Source: JALYXV01 sp963733505
GTDB lineage: Bacteria; Actinomycetota; Acidimicrobiia; Acidimicrobiales; Palsa-688
Length of the DNA: 64,000 nt
NCBI GenBank assembly: GCA_963733505.1
Contig: CAVTDW010000025.1
Coordinates: forward strand, 203,896-267,895
Direction: 5' to 3'
Shown here: positions 58,992 through 64,000 of the stretch, piece by piece
How the letters are laid out: the number at the start of each line of letters is the position of its first letter
Numbering within the stretch: the first letter of the stretch is position 1
Notes under the pieces: model-generated
The model's database searches: none
What the model saw: only the letters and a program-made list of their open reading frames with translations
What the model was told of the DNA's origin: nothing
Made by a program: the position numbers and the translations under genes

Positions 58992-60430
58992 CTCGATCGG
59001 CCCCTGCCGGTGGGGCTGCTGCCGGCGGGGCCGTGTCGCTTCCGGGGCTGATGGGCGAGGTGCAGGGCAACATCCTGCGCGCCTACGGGGCGCGGTACCG
59101 AGTGGTACGCCATTTGGTGCTCACGGTGGACGATCCGTCGGCCGCCCGCCTCGCTCTCGGCCTCATGGTCGACGGCGACCGCTCCACGCCGGACGTCACC
59201 TCGGCGGAACGACCGCCTCGGGAGGCGGGCTACCGGTGGTGTCTCAACATTGGGTTCACCTTCGCCGGCCTGGCCGCGGTCGGCGTCCCGGCCTCGAGTC
59301 TCGGCACCTTCCCGCCCGAGTTCACACAGGGAATGGCCGCCCGGGCCTCGCGCCTCGGCGATGTGGGCGACAGCGCGCCTGGCGGGTGGGTCGGCGGCCT
59401 GGCTGATACCCATCGGGTCCACCTGGTCGTGACCGTCCACGGTTGGACGCGCGCCGACGTCGACCAGGTCTGCGAGGAGGTCATGGCGGCGGCCCGGGGC
59501 CGGGCGTTCTCCCCGATATCGGATGACGTCTTCGACGGCGAGGTGCTCGACGACCCGGTGACGGGGCGTCGCATCGTGCATTTCGGCTACGCCGACGGCA
59601 TCTCCCAGCCGCGTTTCCTTGGCGTTCACGACCCGTCCGCGGCACCCGACCAGCTCCCGTTGGCCCCCATCGGCGTCGTTCTCCTCGGCTACCCGAGCGC
59701 CATTCCGAGCGTCATCTGGAACGTTCCCCAACCCGACGTCCTGGGCCGCAACGGCACCTTCGACGCGTTCCGGGTCCTGGGCCAGGACGTGGCGGGCTTC
59801 GAAGACTTCCTGGCGAGGGTCGAGGTGGACCATGGCGTCGACCGGGAGCTGGCCGCGGCCAAGTTGTGCGGCCGGTGGCGCAGCGGCGTGCCCTTGTCGC
59901 TGGCGCCGACCGCGGCCGAGGCCGAGGCGTTCCACGAGGACCGGCACCTGAACGAGTTCGACTACGTCGATGGTGACCCCGACGGGGTCGTCTGCCCGAT
60001 CGGTGCCCACATCCGCCGCACCAACCCGCGCGGCGCCCACATCGTGCAACGGTCGTCCAACCGCAGCCGGGCCCTGATCCGGCGGGGAATCCCGTACGGC
60101 CCGAGATGGGACCCCGATGACGCCGCCACCCGCGACGCCCCCCGGGGCCTGCTGGGCAACTTCTTCTGCGCCAGCCTGGCGGCCCAGTTCGAGGCCATGC
60201 AGTACGACTGGGTCAATCTGGGGTTCCAGGACCCCCGGATTACCGGCACCAACGACCCCTTGATCGGTGCCAACGATCCCGCCACGAGCACCTTCAGCTG
60301 GCCTCGCCAAGGGACTGAGCCGCTGGTGCTGCGGGGCTTCAAGCGTTTCGTGGTCACCCGGGGTGGGGCGTATACCTTTGTCCCGAGCCTCCCCGCGCTG
60401 CGCTGGATCGCCGGCGGGCCCGGCCGGTAG
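58985..60430 (+). CDS. DyP-type heme peroxidase
   Basis: The product has 481 residues from GTG 58985. It has the family motif GxxDG in FGYADGISQPRF (distal Asp) and the proximal heme His in CPIGAHIRRTNPRGAH, with a C-terminal ALIRRGIPYGPRWDPDDAAT. It lacks a twin-arginine signal, so it is probably cytoplasmic or delivered another way. It oxidises dyes or phenolic and other organic compounds with hydrogen peroxide. Its divergent neighbour is a catalase-related peroxidase, so the locus seems devoted to peroxide chemistry. Confidence 0.93.
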   Translation: MVARSAPAGGAAAGGAVSLPGLMGEVQGNILRAYGARYRVVRHLVLTVDDPSAARLALGLMVDGDRSTPDVTSAERPPREAGYRWCLNIGFTFAGLAAVGVPASSLGTFPPEFTQGMAARASRLGDVGDSAPGGWVGGLADTHRVHLVVTVHGWTRADVDQVCEEVMAAARGRAFSPISDDVFDGEVLDDPVTGRRIVHFGYADGISQPRFLGVHDPSAAPDQLPLAPIGVVLLGYPSAIPSVIWNVPQPDVLGRNGTFDAFRVLGQDVAGFEDFLARVEVDHGVDRELAAAKLCGRWRSGVPLSLAPTAAEAEAFHEDRHLNEFDYVDGDPDGVVCPIGAHIRRTNPRGAHIVQRSSNRSRALIRRGIPYGPRWDPDDAATRDAPRGLLGNFFCASLAAQFEAMQYDWVNLGFQDPRITGTNDPLIGANDPATSTFSWPRQGTEPLVLRGFKRFVVTRGGAYTFVPSLPALRWIAGGPGR

Positions 60431-60455
60431 GCCGTCGACCGGTAGGCCGTCGAGC

Positions 60456-61325
60456 TCAGCAGACCTCGTGGGGCGGGCAGTCGTGGGGGTGGGACGCCTC
60501 GTCCTCCAACCCGACGACGAAGAGCCGGCCCCGGCTGTCGCGCAGCACCTCGACCGGGGCGTCGTAGAGGGCGGACAGCCGCTCGGTCGTGATCACTTCC
60601 TCAGGCCGGCCGATCGTTATTCGACCCCGGGCGACGTAGATGACCTTGTCGAGCACCGGTAGGAGGGGGTTGACGTCGTGGGCGATCAGGAGCACCGCCA
60701 TATGGCGTGACGAGGCCAGGTCGGCGACCAGGCGCGCCACGACAGCCTGGTTGCGCAGGTCGAGGCTGGCGAGCGGCTCGTCGAGCAGGAGGATCTGCGG
60801 GTCGGAGATGATGGCCTCGGCGAGGAGGAGCCGCTGGAGTTCGCCGCCCGAGAGGGTGCCGACGGCGTGCTTGGCGAAGCCGGTGGCGCCCACGGCGGCG
60901 ACTGCGGCGTCGACCTGGGCTGCCAGTTCGGCGCTGTCCTTGCGGCGCGGCAGGCCGGGACCCCATTTGTGGCCGACCAGTCCCAGCTTGACCAGTTCGG
61001 TTCCCATGAGTCGCAGCTCGGGGTCGATGGGGCGGCGCTGGGGGACGTACCCAATAGAGGGGTTGCCGCGCCGGGGGGGCCGGCCGAGGACCGTGAGCTC
61101 GCCCGCCGAGGGCGAGACCAGCCCCAGCAGGAGTCGGGCGAGGGTCGACTTGCCGGCCCCGTTGGGCCCGAGGACGGCGACAAACTCGCCCGCCTCGATG
61201 GTGAACGATGCGCCCTCCCACACCGTGCGAGGTCCGTAGGACACCGCGACATCGCGCGCTTCGATCAATGGTCGCGTGGTCGCGGCGCCGATCGGCGAAC
61301 GGTGGTCCGACCGAGGTAGCGCCAA
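60456..61325 (-). CDS. Metal-type ABC transporter ATP-binding protein (ZnuC/MntA-like)
   Basis: The product has 289 residues from TTG 61325; a TTG inside (before IEARDVAVSYG) is an alternative. Walker A GPNGAGKST, signature LSGGELQRLLLAEAI, Walker B ILLLDEPLASLDLR, H-loop IAHDVNPL. The C-terminal tail EDEASHPHDCPPHEVC is rich in His/Cys and suits a metal transporter. Neither permease nor binding-protein genes lie beside it in the window, so its partners must be encoded elsewhere. Confidence 0.88.
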   Translation of the reverse strand: MALPRSDHRSPIGAATTRPLIEARDVAVSYGPRTVWEGASFTIEAGEFVAVLGPNGAGKSTLARLLLGLVSPSAGELTVLGRPPRRGNPSIGYVPQRRPIDPELRLMGTELVKLGLVGHKWGPGLPRRKDSAELAAQVDAAVAAVGATGFAKHAVGTLSGGELQRLLLAEAIISDPQILLLDEPLASLDLRNQAVVARLVADLASSRHMAVLLIAHDVNPLLPVLDKVIYVARGRITIGRPEEVITTERLSALYDAPVEVLRDSRGRLFVVGLEDEASHPHDCPPHEVC

Positions 61326-61510
61326 GAGGGAAACGATACCGCCCCGGCTGCTGGTGAACCGGCGATTCGATGACGGCCTTTCAAGGTGCAGTGGACGGCT
61401 GGATGCCTGGTGACGGAAGCACGTCAGGTGGCGGCGGGGTCACGAGGCGGCGGAGGCCGTTTCGCCGAGGATCGAGCGTGGGGGAACGTGTGCTTGTGCG
61501 ACCGGCTGGG

Positions 61511-62668
61511 TCATGGTGGATCGGGTGCGGTGGGTAGGCGAGGGCTGAGCAGACCGGCTGCTCGGTCCCGGTCGGTCTTGTCCTTGTGGCAGGGCCAGCA
61601 CAGGGCCCGAAGATTGTCGTAGCTGGTGGGTCCATGGTTGGCCACTGGGTCGGCGTGGTCCCATTGGAGGCCGTAACGCCGGTCGCAGTGGGCGCACATC
61701 GCGCCGTCGAACAGTGGCGGCTCGCCGAGGCCGAGGGCGGTGCGCAGCTTGGCGTTGAGGTAGCGGCCGAAGTGGGCCACGGTCTCGATTCGCACGCCGT
61801 CGTGCAAGACCGCCTTGATGAACGCCCCGGTGGCCATCTCACGGGCGACTGACACCGGGACCGGCCCGCCTGCGATGACGTGACAGACCTCACCAGGCTC
61901 GGCGTATCCGCGTTGGAAGGCGGCGATGTCACATACCAGCACCAGCTCGGCGCGGTTGGCACTGGGCTTCCCCCCTCCGCGGATCAACTTGGCCAGCGCG
62001 TCGGCGGCCACGCGCTCCCGAGGTTCCGGACCGCCGTTGCGGCGCGCTTCGCGGATGAAGCGGTCTGTCTCCGTATCGATGCGGTTGCACATCGGCACAC
62101 CGACCTCGGGCGGCAGCGCCCAGCTGCCGCGAGACATCCCGTGCTCGTCCACCCAATGGCGGAAGTACCGCTCGTTGTGTTGCCGGCGGTGAAGTTCGGC
62201 GGGATCCTCGGCTTCCAGGCGCTGCCGTCGAGCCGAGTCCTTGAGTGCGCCGACGCCGGACCGTCCCGCCAGCTCCAAGAGCTTTGACTCCGAACCGGCG
62301 ACCGCGGCCTCGGTCTTGGTGATCTCACGCGCTTGGATCAGGGAGAGGTCGCCCGCCATGAGCGCTTCCTTGGTATGGGGGCACTGATCGAGACCGTCGA
62401 TGGTGTCCAATGCGGCCTTGGCCTCACCAGTGGTGGTACCTGCGGTGTCGGCCAGCCACCGGGCGGGATCCGAGAAGCCCCGGTTCTTGTGGGCGCCGCA
62501 GCTCGCCGCCCGAGCGGCCGCGACCACTCGCAATGCGGCGGAACGCTTCTCGGTGCGAGCCAGCAGCTCCACCATTTCAGCGCAGTCCACCCCCGACAGC
62601 AGGGACGGGTCGGTCGCTCCGATGGCATCGCCCAGCACCCGGCACGCCTCAGTCAATTTGGCCAGCAC
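61511..62668 (-). CDS. DUF222 (13E12 repeat family) protein with HNH endonuclease domain
   Basis: The product has 385 residues from GTG 62668 (GGGAGG 7 nt upstream, preferred over TTG 62689). The DUF222 region (about 20-270) has ARWLADTAGTTTGEAKAALD and RQRLEAEDPAELHRRQHNER. The C-terminal HNH domain has CAHCDRRYGLQWDHADPVAN, then HGPTSYDNLRALCWPCHKDK. Members are multicopy in actinobacteria and linked to mobile elements. A LexA-repressed promoter lies 75-110 bp upstream, as reported for several 13E12 genes of M. tuberculosis (from memory). Confidence 0.92.
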   Translation of the reverse strand: MLAKLTEACRVLGDAIGATDPSLLSGVDCAEMVELLARTEKRSAALRVVAAARAASCGAHKNRGFSDPARWLADTAGTTTGEAKAALDTIDGLDQCPHTKEALMAGDLSLIQAREITKTEAAVAGSESKLLELAGRSGVGALKDSARRQRLEAEDPAELHRRQHNERYFRHWVDEHGMSRGSWALPPEVGVPMCNRIDTETDRFIREARRNGGPEPRERVAADALAKLIRGGGKPSANRAELVLVCDIAAFQRGYAEPGEVCHVIAGGPVPVSVAREMATGAFIKAVLHDGVRIETVAHFGRYLNAKLRTALGLGEPPLFDGAMCAHCDRRYGLQWDHADPVANHGPTSYDNLRALCWPCHKDKTDRDRAAGLLSPRLPTAPDPP

Positions 62669-62749
62669 GACAACACCTCCCAACGCCAATGAGAATTTCG
62701 ACGAGAAGGAGGGCCATCAGCCAGGCCCACGAAGGCAACTACTACGTGC

Positions 62750-62779
62750 AGTGTAGTCGAACAGACGTTCGACTGTCAA
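62750..62779 (-). promoter_or_regulatory. LexA-controlled promoter of the HNH endonuclease gene
   Basis: On the minus strand, TTGACA (62774-62779), an 18-bp spacer and TACACT (62750-62755) form a strong promoter. The spacer contains a perfect actinobacterial SOS box, TCGAAC-N4-GTTCGA (62757-62772). LexA binding there would block RNA polymerase until DNA damage. Confidence 0.9.
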
Positions 62780-63467
62780 GGGGTGAACGACGATTTCTTA
62801 CTCGGTCATCACTGAGCCGAATCCCGTGCTGAAACGCTCAGACCGGCGGCGTTGCCGCCGCCCTCGTCGGCCGAAAAGGCGTCGAGGACCGAGGCTCGAC
62901 CTGGGACAACGACCCACCTATGGGATGTCATGTTCATCAGCGGCGACAGCGACTGGAACTGCTCCCACGAGGCCCGCGAAGTCGCCGCGAAGCCAGCTAC
63001 GGGGGCAAGTGGGTCCATGGCGGCCGAGTCAACTCGCGGTCCCGGCCCGACCTGGTGGCCGACTGGGCCGTCCGCACACGGTGGACGGAACGCTCCTCAG
63101 TTCGGCCCGAAACCAACGGCCAGCGTTCCGGTCAGCTGGCCGCGCCGGCTTGACACCGCCCCGACGCTGCTCTGGGCTCAAACCAGCGGCGGCGGCGCAC
63201 GGCCCGGCGGCACGCGAGTACCGGGCCGCGGCCAGCGGGGGCGCACGGCCCACGGCACACGAGTGCCGGTCGGCTGGCCGCGCTGGCTTGACACCGCCCC
63301 GACGCACAGCCCGCCGGCACGCGGGTGCCTGGGCCGCGGCCGACACCCTCATACGCGCTCGGCGGGCACGTCCGGACCCCGATGACCGTGGTCGGCCGGC
63401 GCCGACCGGATAGGTTTAGCGAGCGTGGTCGGGGTGCCATGCGAGGGCACGGACCAGGGGGTGGACC
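62773..63467. other. Non-coding, repeat-bearing stretch
   Basis: About 700 bp between the SOS promoter and the SH3b lipoprotein gene. Several long open frames exist on both strands, but their composition (Arg/Ala/Gly/Pro) and lack of domains suggest GC-driven chance frames. It contains the 138-bp-period direct repeat described separately. Confidence 0.5.
63126..63345. repeat. Imperfect tandem repeat, 138-bp period
   Basis: The block CCGGTCAGCTGGCCGCGCCG (63128 on) and its CTTGACACCGCCCCGACG continuation recur at 63266 with few changes. Between and after them, GCGCACGGCC-GGCACGCGAGT-type units appear three times (about 63198, 63241, 63302). The second period breaks up near 63345. No coding function is evident. 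Confidence 0.55.
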
Positions 63468-64000
63468 GTGGAGCGGACCGTGCTGCGCCGGGTGCTCCTG
63501 CGCCGGGCGCTCCTGCCGACGGTGATCGTTCTCGTTCGCGGCCTGCAGCGGGAAGAAGGCCGCGACCTCGACCACGACGGCAGCGACGACGCCCACGTCG
63601 ACCGCTCCGACCACGCCGGCCAACGGGTCGTCCACCACCGTGCCGATCCAGGCGAGCGGACCCCGCACCGTCTTGAGCCCCATCGGGCTCAACCTTCGGG
63701 CGGCGCCCGCCAAGACCGCCGCCGTTGTCGGCACCGCCGCCCAGGGCGTCACGGTGACCGTGCTCAGTCACACCGGTGACGGGGCCAACGGTTGGTACCA
63801 GGTGAAAGGTGCCACCGTGACCGGTTACATCACCGACAACCCGGTCCTGAGTGCCGAGGGGAAGTTCTCGCCGTACAGCTCCAGCCAGCACAACTTCTCC
63901 GCCCTCTACCCCGACGGGTGGACCCAGGCCGAGCTGCCGCCTGCGAGCGTGGTATTTCACTCGGGAACCAATGCTGACAGCGTCGTCGTCACGACTGCGG
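63468..64000 (+). CDS. SH3b-domain lipoprotein, frameshifted near its signal and cut by window edge
   Basis: GTG 63468 begins VERTVLRRVLLRRALLPTVI, a lipoprotein signal start. About one base too many near 63528-63540 separates it from FAACSGKKAATSTTTAATTP, which holds the lipobox Cys (FAAC). A Thr/Pro/Ser linker and then an SH3b domain follow: LSPIGLNLRAAPAKTAAVVG, GWYQVKGATVTGYITDN. The frame continues to the window end (VVFHSGTNADSVVVTT). SH3b domains bind peptidoglycan or wall components, so this is likely an envelope lipoprotein. Confidence 0.7.

Noticed and set aside
61326..61510. Zur-type operator upstream of the metal ABC ATPase
   Set aside because: No TGAxAATxATTxTCA-like palindrome is present in the interval.
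1..64000. tRNA, rRNA, CRISPR array or complete insertion sequence
   Set aside because: I looked for TPsiC-like motifs, regular repeat-spacer patterns and transposase motifs by eye and saw none; a dedicated scan could still find one.

Overview
The window is GC-rich, gene-dense DNA that looks like an actinobacterial chromosome, most probably from an uncultured member of the Acidimicrobiia (the class is inferred, the phylum is well supported). The evidence is a Pup-ligase locus (pafA-pafB-pafC) that runs into tatA-tatC-helY as in mycobacteria, a complete mce lipid-transport operon, a DUF4193 protein, an ECF41-type sigma factor, WYL regulators, many GTG starts and many 4-nt GTGA/ATGA overlaps. 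No rRNA, tRNA, CRISPR array or complete insertion sequence was recognised.

Layout. 1-9.5 kb: an isochorismatase-type hydrolase cut by the edge, an ABC-2 exporter, small secreted and ASCH proteins, then a minus-strand operon of a 31-residue repeat micropeptide, an M48 membrane metalloprotease and a membrane-anchored protein, divergent from an OmpR-family response regulator. A CaiB-DUF3224 fusion follows. 9.5-19.3 kb: pafA-pafB-pafC-lepB, a convergent GDPD gene, a small membrane gene, tatA-tatC-helY and a lipid-kinase-like gene (protein tagging, DNA-damage regulation, export, RNA helicase). 19.3-31.5 kb: accessory and regulatory genes (ECF41 sigma, winged-helix regulator, AlkZ-like protein, alpha/beta hydrolase, HD-GYP-LuxR fusion), then secreted proteins (S53 sedolisin with three C-terminal repeats, a collagen-like protein), a sensor kinase that has lost its front half beside an intact NarL-type regulator, and YbjQ. 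31.5-35 kb: a two-domain ThyX-like protein, an RDD membrane protein and a LysM-transglycosylase.

35.4-46.5 kb is a complete mce operon: ATPase, two YrbE permeases, six Mce proteins (two of them lipoproteins) and an Mce-associated membrane protein, tightly coupled and preceded by a perfect inverted repeat. It is followed by a DUF4193/USP/GNAT/NUDIX operon. 49.2-50.5 kb is a decayed patch with a lipase fragment, a long near-palindromic hairpin and a frame-broken SDR gene. 50.5-60.4 kb holds crotonase, two divergent AI-2E-family transporters, a large low-complexity protein, a catalase-TetR-aldolase operon and a DyP peroxidase with a partner of unknown function. 60.4-64 kb holds a metal-type ABC ATPase, a DUF222-HNH endonuclease gene with a textbook LexA-controlled promoter, a repeat-rich non-coding stretch and an SH3b lipoprotein cut by the window edge.

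A general caution: at least a dozen otherwise normal genes are broken by single-base indels, often in C/G runs (pafB, the lipid-kinase gene, the VOC gene, a membrane gene, the AlkZ-like gene, three mce genes, the RDD gene, SDR, the SH3b lipoprotein). Their spread across housekeeping genes suggests sequencing or assembly indels rather than decay, except perhaps in the 49-50.5 kb patch.
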